Of a stretch of DNA of 64,000 bases, positions 34,881-43,656 are shown in pieces. How positions within the stretch are numbered: the first letter of the stretch is position 1; each line of letters starts with the position of its first letter. Origin of the DNA: Streptomyces sp. NBC_00539 (GTDB lineage Bacteria; Actinomycetota; Actinomycetes; Streptomycetales; Streptomycetaceae); NCBI RefSeq assembly GCF_036346105.1, contig NZ_CP107811.1, forward strand, positions 1,612,001 to 1,676,000, given 5' to 3'. The position numbers and the translations under genes were made by a program. The notes beneath the pieces are model-generated. The model was not told the DNA's origin and did not search any database. It saw nothing but the letters and a program-made list of their open reading frames with translations.

Positions 34881-35121
34881 GGAGTTGCTCGGTCCTTTCT
34901 CAGGGGGTGCGCGGGGGGCGCGGTGGCCGTCATGTCCGGCCGCCCCGCCCCGCACACCTGGTTATCCAGCGGGGCAACGACGGCGCTGGCCCCTCGGAAA
35001 CGGCGCATCCACCCCTCTATCCACGCCCTGTCACATGTGAAATATTACCTGCGCTCCCCGGCCGCCCCGCTGGCCGGCCCGTCGGCCGTCTCCCGGCCAA
35101 CTCCTGGGAAGGACCCCCGCG
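34881..35121. promoter_or_regulatory. Divergent promoter region, methyltransferase / M6 protease
   Basis: A 241 bp gap. It holds a perfect palindrome TCACATGTGA at 35031-35040 followed by the unusually AT-rich AATATTA, about 80 bp before the protease start; this is a plausible operator or -10 zone for the protease. GAGGGGTG lies on the minus strand at 35010-35017, 130 bp before the methyltransferase and related to the motif in the PKS and pqqA promoters. No gene was seen. Confidence 0.35.
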
Positions 35122-37458
35122 TTGCGCAGACTTGCCGTGGCCGGAGCGGCGATATCACTCGCCCTCCTCGCCGCCACCCCCGCACTCGCCGCCTCACCCC
35201 CGCCGCCCCCACCCGCGACGGCCGGACGGCAGGCCCCGGCGGCCGCCCAGCAGGCCCCCGCCCCACCGCCCGCGCCGCTCGAACTCCAGCGCCAGGCCCT
35301 GCGCCGCCAGGCCCTCGAAGGGATCGCGGCCGGCGGCGGCAACGGCCCCGGCGCCCTGCGCGCCGAGTCCGACCGGACCCTCCCCCGCCAGGCAAAGGTC
35401 GGCGACCGGTACGTCGAACTCGCCCAGGAACGCAAGGACAAGGTCTTCGTGATCCTCGCCGAGTTCGGCGACCAGGTGGACACGACGACCGAGTACGAGG
35501 GCAAACCGCGGTTCGGCGGCACCCCCGGCCCCCGCCACAACACCATCGGCAAGCCGGCGGCCGACGACAACCACACGCTGTGGCGCAAGGACTTCGACCG
35601 CTCCTTCTACCAGCGGCAGTTCTTCTCCGACGCGCCGGAGTCGGCGAGCATGCGCGCCTACTACCGGCTCCAGTCCTCGGGCCGCTACGACATGGACGGC
35701 ACCGTCACCGACTGGGTCAAGCTGCCCTGGAACGAGGCGCGTTACGGCACGGACAACTGCTCCGAGCCGGGCCAGTGCCGGACCAACTGGGACCTGGTCC
35801 GCGACGCCACCACCGCCTGGTACGACTCGGAGCGGGCGAAGGGACGTCCAGCCGCCGACATCAAGGCGCAGCTGGCCGAGTACGACCAGTGGGACCGCTA
35901 CGACGCCGATCACGACGGCAACTTCAACGAACCCGACGGCTACCTCGACCACCTCGTCATCGTCCACGCGGGCAAGGACCAGACGTGGGGCGGCGGCGCC
36001 CAGGGCAAGGACGCCGTCTGGGCGCACCGCTGGTTCGCGTACTGGGACCAGGCCGGAAGCGCGGGTCCCGCGGGGAACAAGGCGGGCGGCACCCCCGTCG
36101 GGGACACCGGCATCTGGGCGGGCGACTACCTCACGGGTGGCGAGAACAGCGGCGCCGGCCTGTTCTCCCACGAGTTCGGCCACGACCTCGGCCTGCCGGA
36201 CCTCTACAGCTCGGACGGGGACAACGGCGTCAACTTCTGGTCGCTGATGTCGTCGGCCTCCTACCTCGGCAAACGTCCCTCGAGCACCGGCGAGTTCCCC
36301 GGCGACCTCGATCCGTGGAGCAAGCTCCAGCTGGGCTGGCTTGAGTACACCGAGGCGGACGCCGGCCGCAGGACCCGCGCGACCCTCGGCGTGTCCGGGT
36401 ACAACACCGAGGAGCCGCAGGCGCTGCTGGTGCACCTGCCGCCCTCACGGACCACGACCGAGCTGACCGACCCGTACGAAGGCCCGAGCCAGTGGTGGAG
36501 CGGCACCGGCGACTTCATGGACAACACGCTCGGCCGGACCGTCGACCTCACGGGCACGACCGGACCCGCCGTACTGGACGCCCGCGTCTGGTACGACATC
36601 GAGAAGGACTTCGACTTCCTGACGGTGGAGGCCTCCACCGACGGCGGCGCCGCCTGGACCCCGCTCCCGGCAACCGTCGACGGAACGCCGGTTCCGGCCA
36701 AGGGCGTCTCCGGCACCTCCGCCGGCTGGACGCGGCTGTCCGTCCCGCTCGACGCCTTCGCGGGCCGCGAGGTCCGGCTGCGGCTGCGCGTCACCTCGGA
36801 CGGCAACACCCACGGCCGGGGCGTCACCTTCGACGACATCCGCATCACCGCGGGCGGCCGTGAGCTGCTGCACGACGGCGCGGAGCAGGGCGCGAACGGC
36901 TGGACGGCGCTCAAGTGGTCCCGCACGGAGGGCCGCAGCGGCAGCGAGGAGCACCCGCGCGCCTACTTCGTCGAGAACCGGCGCTACACGGGCTACGGCA
37001 GCCTGCTCAAGACGGGCCCGTACAACTTCGGTTTCACGGGCGACCGCGTCGAGTTCTTCCCGTACCAGGAGGGCGTGCTCGTCTGGCTCTGGGACACCGC
37101 GTTCAGCGACAACACCACCAAGGCGCACCCGGGCGGCGGCCTGCTGCTGCCGGTGGACGCCCGGCCGGAGCCGCTCAAGTTCACCGACGGCAGCCTCCTG
37201 AACGCCCGGGCGCAGACCTTCGACGCCCCGTTCTCGCTCCGCGCGAGCGGGCGGGTCGTGCTGCACAAGGCGGGGACCCCGCTGGTGATCCCCTCGCGGC
37301 CCGGAGTCGCGGTCTTCGACGACCGCCACGGCTCCTACTGGAACCCGGAAGTGCCGCAGCTCGGGGTCAAGGTCCCGGACACCGGCACCCGGATCGCGGT
37401 GGTGAAGGAGGCTTCGGGCGGCGCTCTGACGACGGTCCAGGTGAGCCCTTCCCCCTGA
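35122..37458 (+). CDS. Secreted immune inhibitor A-type M6 metalloprotease
   Basis: A 778-residue exported zinc protease. The TTG start at 35122 follows GGGAAGGA and gives a Sec signal peptide (RRLAVAGAAISLALLAATPALA-like, cleavage near residue 24) and a Pro/Ala/Gln-rich propeptide to about residue 90. The catalytic domain contains the zinc motif HEFGHDLGLPD with first His at residue 350. A DADHDGNFNEPDG segment upstream could bind calcium. The C-terminal half carries a MAM-like beta-sandwich (VWYDIEKDFDFLTVEAST) as in InhA/PrtV proteases. The family degrades host or extracellular proteins. A terminator hairpin follows the stop. No link to the PQQ genes is apparent, since PqqA processing uses other peptidase families. 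Confidence 0.94.
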   Translation: MRRLAVAGAAISLALLAATPALAASPPPPPPATAGRQAPAAAQQAPAPPPAPLELQRQALRRQALEGIAAGGGNGPGALRAESDRTLPRQAKVGDRYVELAQERKDKVFVILAEFGDQVDTTTEYEGKPRFGGTPGPRHNTIGKPAADDNHTLWRKDFDRSFYQRQFFSDAPESASMRAYYRLQSSGRYDMDGTVTDWVKLPWNEARYGTDNCSEPGQCRTNWDLVRDATTAWYDSERAKGRPAADIKAQLAEYDQWDRYDADHDGNFNEPDGYLDHLVIVHAGKDQTWGGGAQGKDAVWAHRWFAYWDQAGSAGPAGNKAGGTPVGDTGIWAGDYLTGGENSGAGLFSHEFGHDLGLPDLYSSDGDNGVNFWSLMSSASYLGKRPSSTGEFPGDLDPWSKLQLGWLEYTEADAGRRTRATLGVSGYNTEEPQALLVHLPPSRTTTELTDPYEGPSQWWSGTGDFMDNTLGRTVDLTGTTGPAVLDARVWYDIEKDFDFLTVEASTDGGAAWTPLPATVDGTPVPAKGVSGTSAGWTRLSVPLDAFAGREVRLRLRVTSDGNTHGRGVTFDDIRITAGGRELLHDGAEQGANGWTALKWSRTEGRSGSEEHPRAYFVENRRYTGYGSLLKTGPYNFGFTGDRVEFFPYQEGVLVWLWDTAFSDNTTKAHPGGGLLLPVDARPEPLKFTDGSLLNARAQTFDAPFSLRASGRVVLHKAGTPLVIPSRPGVAVFDDRHGSYWNPEVPQLGVKVPDTGTRIAVVKEASGGALTTVQVSPSP

Positions 37459-37464
37459 GCCCTT

Positions 37465-37500
37465 CCCCTGAGCCGGACGGTGGCCCCGCCGGCTCAGGGG
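37465..37500. terminator. Hairpin terminator between convergent M6 protease and PLC genes
   Basis: CCCCTGAGCCGG at 37465-37476 pairs perfectly with CCGGCTCAGGGG at 37489-37500 (12 bp stem, 12 nt loop). It lies 6 bp after the protease stop and 24 bp from the convergent phosphodiesterase stop. There is no T-tract. It can act in both directions. Confidence 0.8.
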
Positions 37501-37524
37501 GGCGCCGGGGCGCCCGGGCGGGGC

Positions 37525-38577
37525 CTACCCGCGGGGCACCACCGTCGCCAGGACCTTCGGCAGCGGGTACCAGTCCGCCGAGGCTATGGAGGCGTGGTGC
37601 CCCGCCATCAGCGCGAGCCGGTCCAGCGCCTGGGTCTCGGTCGGGTGGACGCCGTCGATGGCCGGGGCCACGCCCTGGGCGTCGGTGGCGATCAGCAGGT
37701 AGTGGTTGCGGTCGTACCAGCCGGTGTCGATGGAGCCGCCCGCGTACGCGGCCGCATCGCCGTCGAAGACCACGAACCAGGGCCGCAGCGAGGCATCGGC
37801 GTAGCGGGCCCGCGGATCGCCCGCCTCGGCGCGGTGCACGGCCGGGAAGGCGGCGGCGCTGCCCAGCCTGCCCGTGGAGGCGAGGCCGCGCAGGTGCGTC
37901 GCGTACTCCCGGTCCGTCCAGAGGGTGTCGGCGCCGTTGCCCTCCTCCAAGGTCCCGGGGATCAGCTCGACGAGGAACTTCCCGGCCATGGCGGCGCGGC
38001 TCGGCCAGGCCCCGGCGCGGGCCGCGGTGTCCAGGTCGGGGTAGCCGGCGGCCAGCTGCCCGGGACGGTAGACGGCGTCGCCCAGCTTGGCGGTGAGCAG
38101 CGCGTCGAGGTCGGCGGGACCGCGCCCCAGGTTGGCGGCGAAGCCGTCCTTGAGCTCCAGCTTGAGCACGACCGGGCGGTGGCCGGGGTGTGCGTCGTGC
38201 CAGCTGCGGATGTCGGACAGGCAGCCCGCGAGGTTCTGGTCGCGGGATTTGGTGCGCAGCTGGGCGGGGCTGGTGGCGTTCTCGCAGTTGCTGTTGTTGC
38301 CGAAGGGGTTGTCGTGCGAGACCCGCCAGGAGCTGCCGAAGAAGTTCGTCCACACGTCGAGTTCGAGCATGGCCGCGCCGGAGTCCAGTGCGTCCGCGAA
38401 GTAGGGGTACTTGGCCTTCTCGTAGGCGTTGTGCACGCCGACGCCGGTGGATCCGATGTAGGACAGCCCGTCCTCGGCCCCGGCGGGGGCCGCCGCGCCC
38501 AGGGCGAGGCCCAGGCCGAGCGCCGCCACGGCCAGACCGGCCAAGGCCGTGTCCCTCCACCTGTTGCGCAGTCTCAT
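37525..38577 (-). CDS. Secreted Ca2+-dependent phosphatidylinositol-specific phospholipase C-like protein
   Basis: A 350-residue exported protein of the PI-PLC-like TIM-barrel phosphodiesterase superfamily. I use the ATG at 38575-38577 (MRLRNRW) because GGGGAG stands 9 nt upstream; it yields an Arg-rich N-region, a long hydrophobic stretch (LAGLAVAALGLGLALG) and an AxA cleavage site near residue 33. The mature part has IGSTGVGVHNAY with the first catalytic His, AMLELDVW with metal-binding acids, and WRVSHDNPFG with the second His. PVVLKLELKDG follows as in Ca2+-dependent Streptomyces PI-PLC. It cleaves glycerophosphoinositides in the family; the real substrate here is inferred. It is convergent with the protease gene. 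Confidence 0.85.
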   Translation of the reverse strand: MRLRNRWRDTALAGLAVAALGLGLALGAAAPAGAEDGLSYIGSTGVGVHNAYEKAKYPYFADALDSGAAMLELDVWTNFFGSSWRVSHDNPFGNNSNCENATSPAQLRTKSRDQNLAGCLSDIRSWHDAHPGHRPVVLKLELKDGFAANLGRGPADLDALLTAKLGDAVYRPGQLAAGYPDLDTAARAGAWPSRAAMAGKFLVELIPGTLEEGNGADTLWTDREYATHLRGLASTGRLGSAAAFPAVHRAEAGDPRARYADASLRPWFVVFDGDAAAYAGGSIDTGWYDRNHYLLIATDAQGVAPAIDGVHPTETQALDRLALMAGHHASIASADWYPLPKVLATVVPRG

Positions 38578-38780
38578 CTCTTCGGCTCCCCTCGGGTCCT
38601 TGTCGCTCAAGTCGCGTGGAGGCTAAGGGAGTTCGGTGACGTACGGAAGGACGCGGGATGTCGGGAAAGGGGGCGCGACCGTCCGGCTGTGAGCACCGAC
38701 ACACCGGAATGCGGAACTCCTGCCGCCCGCGCACCGTCGGACGGGACGTCGGAGGAACGTCAGGGGGCGGGGAGCGCCAC

Positions 38781-39755
38781 ATGGTCGGCAAGGTGAGGGA
38801 CCGCGCGGTTCGGGTCTCCGTGCTGCTCGGAATCTGCCTCGCCCTGGTGGCCGGCGGGGCCCTGGTGTGGGGAGAGCTGCGCGCCGTCGCCTCGAACCGC
38901 GCCGACGGCGACCCTGGGCAGGGCAGCTACCTCCAGGACCCCGAGCGCGCCGACCGTACGGCCGGTGACGTCCTGGACGGGATCGTCGCCGAGGGCGAGG
39001 ACCCGCCGGCCGACGCCACGGCCTTCGCGGGGACGGAGTCCGGCTCCGGGGCGTCCGGAGCCCCGGACCCGGTGCGGTGGGCGGACGGCGGCTGGCGGCC
39101 CTCCTCGCCGCTGCGGGCCCGCACGGCCCCCTCCGAGCCCGCGATCGGGGCGCTGTTCTCCCCCGGCAACGACTGGGACGCCGACCACCACTGCTCGGCG
39201 AGCGTGGTCCACTCGCCCGAGGGCGACCTCATCGCCACCGCCGCGCACTGCGTGTACCAGGACGGCTTCCGCACCAACCTGGCCTTCGTCCCCGGCTACC
39301 GCGACGGGAAGGCCCCGTTCGGCGTGTGGGTGCCCACCCGTATCGACGTGGACCCCCGCTGGACGGGCGACGAGGACCCGGACCACGACGTGGCCTTCCT
39401 GCGGCTGCGCCGGCCCGGGCACCCGGGTGAGCGGCTGGAGGACGTCACGGGCGCGCTGACGATCCGCTTCCGGCCCCGACTGCCGCTGCCCGCCCGGCTG
39501 GTCGGCTACCCGAACGACCGCGAGCAGCCGCTGGAGTGCTACAACACCGCCCGGGCCGAAGGGCCCACGCAGCTGCGGCTGGACTGCGCGGACGTACCGA
39601 ACGGCACCAGCGGCGGCCCCGTGCTGACCGACGGGCACACCTTGATCGGGGTCATCGGCGGCCGCGACGGGGGCGGCGACGAGACGACCTCGTACAGCAG
39701 CTGGTTCGACGACTCCGTCCACGGCCTCTACACGCGGGCGACCGGGGGGCGCTGA
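38781..39755 (+). CDS. Exported trypsin/V8-like serine protease
   Basis: A 324-residue S1-family protease with an N-terminal signal or anchor segment (VRVSVLLGICLALVAGGALVW, about residues 10-31). The catalytic triad is visible: His in IATAAHCVYQ, Asp in DPDHDVAFLRL, Ser in NGTSGGPVL. A DDWD/DHHCSASVV segment with a paired Cys precedes the His. The ATG at 38781 follows GGGGAG; upstream in-frame starts add a poorly conserved, polar stretch. A Gly/Asp-rich linker (about residues 40-110) separates the membrane segment from the domain. It is divergent from the PLC-like gene across 203 bp, which shows no further gene. Closest by motif to small glutamyl or trypsin-like extracellular proteases. Confidence 0.88.
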   Translation: MVGKVRDRAVRVSVLLGICLALVAGGALVWGELRAVASNRADGDPGQGSYLQDPERADRTAGDVLDGIVAEGEDPPADATAFAGTESGSGASGAPDPVRWADGGWRPSSPLRARTAPSEPAIGALFSPGNDWDADHHCSASVVHSPEGDLIATAAHCVYQDGFRTNLAFVPGYRDGKAPFGVWVPTRIDVDPRWTGDEDPDHDVAFLRLRRPGHPGERLEDVTGALTIRFRPRLPLPARLVGYPNDREQPLECYNTARAEGPTQLRLDCADVPNGTSGGPVLTDGHTLIGVIGGRDGGGDETTSYSSWFDDSVHGLYTRATGGR

Positions 39756-40009
39756 CCTCGGGCGGCGGTGCGGCGGGGCGGCAGGCGGCTGGGTGGTTGT
39801 CCGGTGCGTCGTCGTCCATGCCGCAGAGTCTGCGTGGGGGCCCGGCGCCGGAGCAGGGCCCATCCGGGGCGCCCGGGAGCGCGGCGGGGGCGGACGGGAT
39901 TCACGCGAGGGCGCCCGCGCGGCACCCGGTGCCACCCTGGTCCCTTCCCCCGTCACCGCGCCCAGTAGGCTGCGGGTCCACCCGCTTCCCGTCCCCGAGG
40001 TTCCGCGCC

Positions 40010-41278
40010 GTGAGCTCCGCCGCACCCCCCCGCCCCGTGACGGTCGTCGGCCTCGGCGCCGACGGCTGGGCCGGGCTCACCGCCGCCGCGCGCTCCGCGC
40101 TGGCCACCGCCGAGGTGCTGATCGGCGGCCCTCGGCAGCTGGACCTGCTGCCGGCCGGGGAGTGCCCCGGTGAACGCGTCGCCTGGCCGAGTCCGCTGCG
40201 CCCCGCCGTGCCGAAGCTGATGGCCGAGCACGCCGGCCGCCGCATCGCCGTACTGGCCAGCGGCGACCCCATGTTCTACGGGATCGGCCGGGCCCTCGCG
40301 CAGGAGCTCGGACCACACGCCCTGCTGGTCCACCCGCACCCCTCCTCCGTGTCGTACGCGTGCGCCCGCCTGGGCTGGCCGGTGGAGGACATCGAGGTGG
40401 TCACGGTCGTCGGCCGCCCGCTGGCCCGGGTCGCGGCCGCGTTGTACGAGGGCCGGCGGCTGCTGGTACTGAGTGCCGGGGCGGCCTCCCCGGGCGAGAT
40501 CGCCGCTCTGCTGAGGGAGCGGGGCTTCGGCCCCAGCCGGATGCGGGTGCTGGAACAGCTCGGCTCCGAGGACGAGACCGCGTACGAGGGCCACGCCGAC
40601 ACCTGGGACCGGGCGCCCGGCGACCCCCTGAACGTGGTCGCCGTGGAGTGCCGGCGCGACCCCGGCGCCGACGTGCCGCGGCTCGGCGCCACCCCCGGCC
40701 TGCCCGACACCGCCTACGAACACGACGGCCAGCTCACCAAACGGCACGTCCGCGCGGCGACCCTGTGCGCGCTCGCCCCGGCCCCCGGTGAACTGCTGTG
40801 GGACATCGGCGGCGGCTCGGGCTCGATCGGCATCGAGTGGATGCGTACGCACCCCTCCTGCCGCGCCGTGACGGTGGAACGGGTCCCGGAGCGGGCCGAG
40901 CGGATCACCCGCAACGCGGCGGCGCTCGGCGTGCCGGGCCTGCGGGTGGTCACCGGCGCCGCCCCGGCGGCGCTGATCGGACTGCCCGCCCCCGACGCGG
41001 TGTTCATCGGTGGCGGCCTGACCGCGCCGGGCCTGTTGGACGCGGCCTGGGCGGCGTTGGCCCCCGGCGGCCGGCTGGTGGTCAACACGGTCACCTTGGA
41101 GTCGGAGGCCGCATTGACCGACCGATACCGCCGGCACGGCGGTGAACTGGTGAAGCTGGCCGTCGCGCACGCCGTGCCGGTCGGCGGCTTCACGGGCTGG
41201 CGGCAGGCAATGCCCGTCACCCAGTGGACCGTGAGCAAGCCGTGGCCGACGGCGACAGAGACGAGGGAGCAGACATGA
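40010..41278 (+). CDS. cobL: Precorrin-6Y C5,15-methyltransferase (decarboxylating), CbiE-CbiT fusion
   Basis: A 422-residue bifunctional cobalamin enzyme that methylates precorrin-6B at C5 and C15 and decarboxylates the C12 acetate. Residues 8-210 form the CbiE-type uroporphyrin-methylase fold (VTVVGLGADGWAGL, LASGDPMFYGIG, HPHPSSVSYACARLGW). After a linker, residues about 225-410 form the CbiT-type Rossmann methyltransferase (LTKRHVRAATLCAL, LLWDIGGGSGSIGIEWMR). I chose the GTG at 40010, in frame after a long upstream reading without family character. Its stop overlaps the cobM start as ATGA. It begins the plus-strand cobL-cobM-cobK set. The 254 bp before it contain no recognisable gene. 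Confidence 0.95.
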   Translation: MSSAAPPRPVTVVGLGADGWAGLTAAARSALATAEVLIGGPRQLDLLPAGECPGERVAWPSPLRPAVPKLMAEHAGRRIAVLASGDPMFYGIGRALAQELGPHALLVHPHPSSVSYACARLGWPVEDIEVVTVVGRPLARVAAALYEGRRLLVLSAGAASPGEIAALLRERGFGPSRMRVLEQLGSEDETAYEGHADTWDRAPGDPLNVVAVECRRDPGADVPRLGATPGLPDTAYEHDGQLTKRHVRAATLCALAPAPGELLWDIGGGSGSIGIEWMRTHPSCRAVTVERVPERAERITRNAAALGVPGLRVVTGAAPAALIGLPAPDAVFIGGGLTAPGLLDAAWAALAPGGRLVVNTVTLESEAALTDRYRRHGGELVKLAVAHAVPVGGFTGWRQAMPVTQWTVSKPWPTATETREQT

Positions 41279-42024
41279 CCGTGTACTTCATCGGAGCCGG
41301 CCCCGGCGCCGCCGACCTGATCACCGTGCGCGGCGCCCGGACCCTGGCGGCCGCCCCCGTCTGCCTGTACGCGGGCAGCCTCGTCCCGCGCGAGCTGCTG
41401 GCCGAATGCCCGCCGGGCGCCCGCCTGGTGGACACCTCGCAGCTCAACCTGGACGAGATCGTCGCCGAGTTCGTCCGGGCCGACGCCGCCGGCCAGGACG
41501 TGGCGCGGCTCCACTCCGGGGACCCGTCCGTCTTCTCCGCCGTCGCCGAGCAGATGCGCCGCCTCGACGCGGCCGGCATCCCGTACGAAGTCGTCCCGGG
41601 CGTACCGGCCTTCGCCGCGGCCGCGGCCGCGCTCAAGCGGGAGCTCACCGTCCCGACCGTGGGCCAGACCGTGATCCTGACCCGGATCGCCCAGCAGGCC
41701 ACGCCGATGCCGCCCGGCGAGGACCTGGCCACGCTCGGCCGCAGCGGCGCACTGCTCGTCCTGCACCTGGCCACCCGCTACGCGGAGCGGGTCGTCGCCG
41801 AACTGCTGCCCCACTACGGGGCCGACTGCCCGGCGGCGGTCGTCGCGATGGCCAGCCGCCCCGACGAGCTGATCCTGCGCGGCACCCTCGCCGACATCGC
41901 GGACCAGGTGAAGGCGGCCGGACTGGTGCGCACCGCGGTGATCCTGGTGGGGCGCACCCTCGGCGCCGAGCAGTTCCGCGACAGCCACCTGTACTCCGCC
42001 GAACGGGACCGGCATGCCTGCTGA
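41275..42024 (+). CDS. cobM: Precorrin-4 C11-methyltransferase
   Basis: A 249-residue SAM uroporphyrin/precorrin methylase-fold enzyme (CobM/CbiF) that methylates precorrin-4 at C11. The family start is TVYFIGAGPGAADLITVRG. The CobM signatures are YAGSLVPRELL, RLHSGDPSVFSAVAEQM and VPGVPAFAAAAAALKREL followed by TVPTVGQTVILTR. The ATG at 41275 overlaps the cobL stop by four bases and the gene overlaps cobK by 11 bp, so all three are translationally coupled. Length is typical at about 250. Confidence 0.96.
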   Translation: MTVYFIGAGPGAADLITVRGARTLAAAPVCLYAGSLVPRELLAECPPGARLVDTSQLNLDEIVAEFVRADAAGQDVARLHSGDPSVFSAVAEQMRRLDAAGIPYEVVPGVPAFAAAAAALKRELTVPTVGQTVILTRIAQQATPMPPGEDLATLGRSGALLVLHLATRYAERVVAELLPHYGADCPAAVVAMASRPDELILRGTLADIADQVKAAGLVRTAVILVGRTLGAEQFRDSHLYSAERDRHAC

Positions 42025-42775
42025 TGCCGCCCCCGTGCGGCACGTCCTGATCCTGGGCGGCACGACGGAGGCCCGCCGCCTCGCGGAGGCCCTGGAGGCG
42101 GCCCCGTACCGGGTGACGACCTCGCTCGCGGGCCGGGTCGGCGCGCCGGTGCTGCCGCCCGGCGGCACGCGGATCGGCGGGTTCGGCGGCCCGGACGGCC
42201 TGGCTGCCTGGATCACCGCCCACGGGGTCACGCACCTGGTCGACGCCACGCACCCCTTCGCGGAGCGCATGAGCTTCAACGCGGCCCGGGCGGCGGCCCT
42301 TTCGGCGGTCCCGCTGCTGGCGTTGCGCCGTCCCGGCTGGACGGCGGGGCCCGGCGACGACTGGCACGTCACGGACTCCCTCGCCGGGGCGGCGGCGCTG
42401 CTGCCGGAGCTCGGCGCGCGGGTCTTCCTCACCACCGGCCGGATGGGCCTGCACCACTTCGCGCACCTCACCGAGCCCTGGTTCCTGGTGCGTTCGGTGG
42501 ACGCCCCGGGCCCGCCCGCTCCCTCGCGCCTCGAAGTGCTGCTGGCGCGGGGCCCGTTCACCCTGGACGAGGAACGCGAACTGCTGGCCCGGCACCGGAT
42601 CGACGTCCTGGTGACCAAGGACAGCGGTGGCGACGCCACCGCTCCGAAGCTCACCGCCGCCCGCGAGGCGGGCGTCCCGGTGGTCGTCGTACGCCGACCG
42701 CCGGTGCCGACGGGCGTGGCGGAGGCCTCCTCGGTGGAGGCGGCCCGGCGCTGGCTGTCGGCCCACCCGGCCTGA
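42014..42775 (+). CDS. cobK: Precorrin-6A reductase
   Basis: A 253-residue NADPH-dependent reductase that converts precorrin-6A to precorrin-6B, the substrate of CobL. The N-terminus HVLILGGTTEARRLAEAL, then THLVDATHPFAERMS, FLTTGRMGL and VLVTKDSGGDATAPKL are the CobK/CbiJ signatures. It is the third gene of the coupled plus-strand set; its ATG at 42014 lies inside the end of cobM. The 87 bp downstream include a short direct repeat (CCCACCCGGCCTGATCCGCC is nearly doubled) and then the signal peptidase gene. Confidence 0.95.
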   Translation: MPADAAPVRHVLILGGTTEARRLAEALEAAPYRVTTSLAGRVGAPVLPPGGTRIGGFGGPDGLAAWITAHGVTHLVDATHPFAERMSFNAARAAALSAVPLLALRRPGWTAGPGDDWHVTDSLAGAAALLPELGARVFLTTGRMGLHHFAHLTEPWFLVRSVDAPGPPAPSRLEVLLARGPFTLDEERELLARHRIDVLVTKDSGGDATAPKLTAAREAGVPVVVVRRPPVPTGVAEASSVEAARRWLSAHPA

Positions 42776-42862
42776 TCCGCCCACCCGGCCTGATCCGCCC
42801 GCGCGCCGGGGCCGCGACGGCGTCTGTATAGGCTTCCCGGACACGCTGATGGCCGGAAAGAG

Positions 42863-43573
42863 ATGGTGCTCATGGAACGCGTACCGGGGCGAAGACGGCT
42901 GGTCTGGGCAGTCGTGCTGTCGGCCGCCGGGGCGGCGCTGGCGGTAGTGCCCGCGGTGGGGGCGTACGCCCTGGGCGCCGACTCCGCGGTGAAGTCGTAC
43001 TCCGTGCCCGGGGAGTCCATGGACCCGGCCTATCGGCGCGGCGACACGGTCTGGTGCGCCCTGGACGACGCGGACGGGCTGCACGTCGGGCGCGGCGACG
43101 TCGTGTTGGTCTCCGCCCGGGAGTGGAATCCCGACGGACTGCCCCTGCTCAAGCGCGTGGTGGCGGTCGGCGGCGACCGGATCTCCTACCGCACCGGCGA
43201 TACGTCACTCCTGCTCAACGGCACGCCCTTGGACGAGCCCTACCTGAAGGACCGTTCGGTGCCGGCGGTGGTCCCCTTCGACATCACCGTGCCTGCGGGG
43301 CGGGTGTTCCTGATGGGCGACAACAGGGTCAACTCGGCTGATTCCTCGATGCACCTCGATGACGAGGGCAGTGGCTCGCTCCCCCTGTCGGCGGTGCGCG
43401 GCGAAGCCGTCGAGCGGCCGACGGCGCTGATCGTGGCGGGTGGGGCGCAGGTCCTCGGTCTGCTCGCCTTCGCCGTCGGCGCCGCTCTCGGCGTCGCGGC
43501 GTGGGTCGTCCGGCGCCGGGCGGCGGCGCGGGCACGGCGGGCCGCCGCCCCCTGGCCGGTTCCCGGGGCGTGA
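42863..43573 (+). CDS. lepB: Signal peptidase I
   Basis: A 236-residue type I signal peptidase (S26 family) that releases Sec-exported proteins at the membrane. It has an N-terminal membrane segment (about residues 12-36), the catalytic Ser in VPGESMDPAYRRGD, the catalytic Lys in LPLLKRVVAVGGDR, the GDNRVNSADS box and a C-terminal membrane segment (about 190-215) with an Arg-rich tail. The start is ambiguous: ATG 42863 is very close to GGAAAG, while ATG 42872 has wider spacing and drops three residues. The location between cobK and cobIJ is unrelated to cobalamin. It converges on cobIJ. Confidence 0.92.
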   Translation: MVLMERVPGRRRLVWAVVLSAAGAALAVVPAVGAYALGADSAVKSYSVPGESMDPAYRRGDTVWCALDDADGLHVGRGDVVLVSAREWNPDGLPLLKRVVAVGGDRISYRTGDTSLLLNGTPLDEPYLKDRSVPAVVPFDITVPAGRVFLMGDNRVNSADSSMHLDDEGSGSLPLSAVRGEAVERPTALIVAGGAQVLGLLAFAVGAALGVAAWVVRRRAAARARRAAAPWPVPGA

Positions 43574-43591
43574 AAGGGACCGGAGCATGAA

Positions 43592-43636
43592 GGGGCCCCG
43601 GACGCGGCGACCCACGGTCGACGCGCCCGGGGCCCC
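43592..43636. terminator. Putative bidirectional terminator between lepB and cobIJ
   Basis: GGGGCCCCGG at 43592-43601 and CCGGGGCCCC at 43627-43636 form a 10 bp inverted repeat with a 25 nt loop. It sits in the 83 bp between two convergent genes. Each arm is also nearly self-complementary. No T-run was seen. Confidence 0.55.
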
Positions 43637-43656
43637 AGGGCCTCAGCGACGGCCCG

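Noticed and set aside
35122-37458. M6 metalloprotease as the PqqA-processing peptidase
   Set aside because: PqqA processing is by cytoplasmic M16 or TldD-type peptidases. This protein has a signal peptide, an M6 zinc motif and lies outside the pqq operon.
39756-40009. A small gene between the S1 protease and cobL
   Set aside because: Frames here are Arg/Gly-rich without motifs or a convincing ribosome site. The stretch reads as ordinary intergenic DNA.
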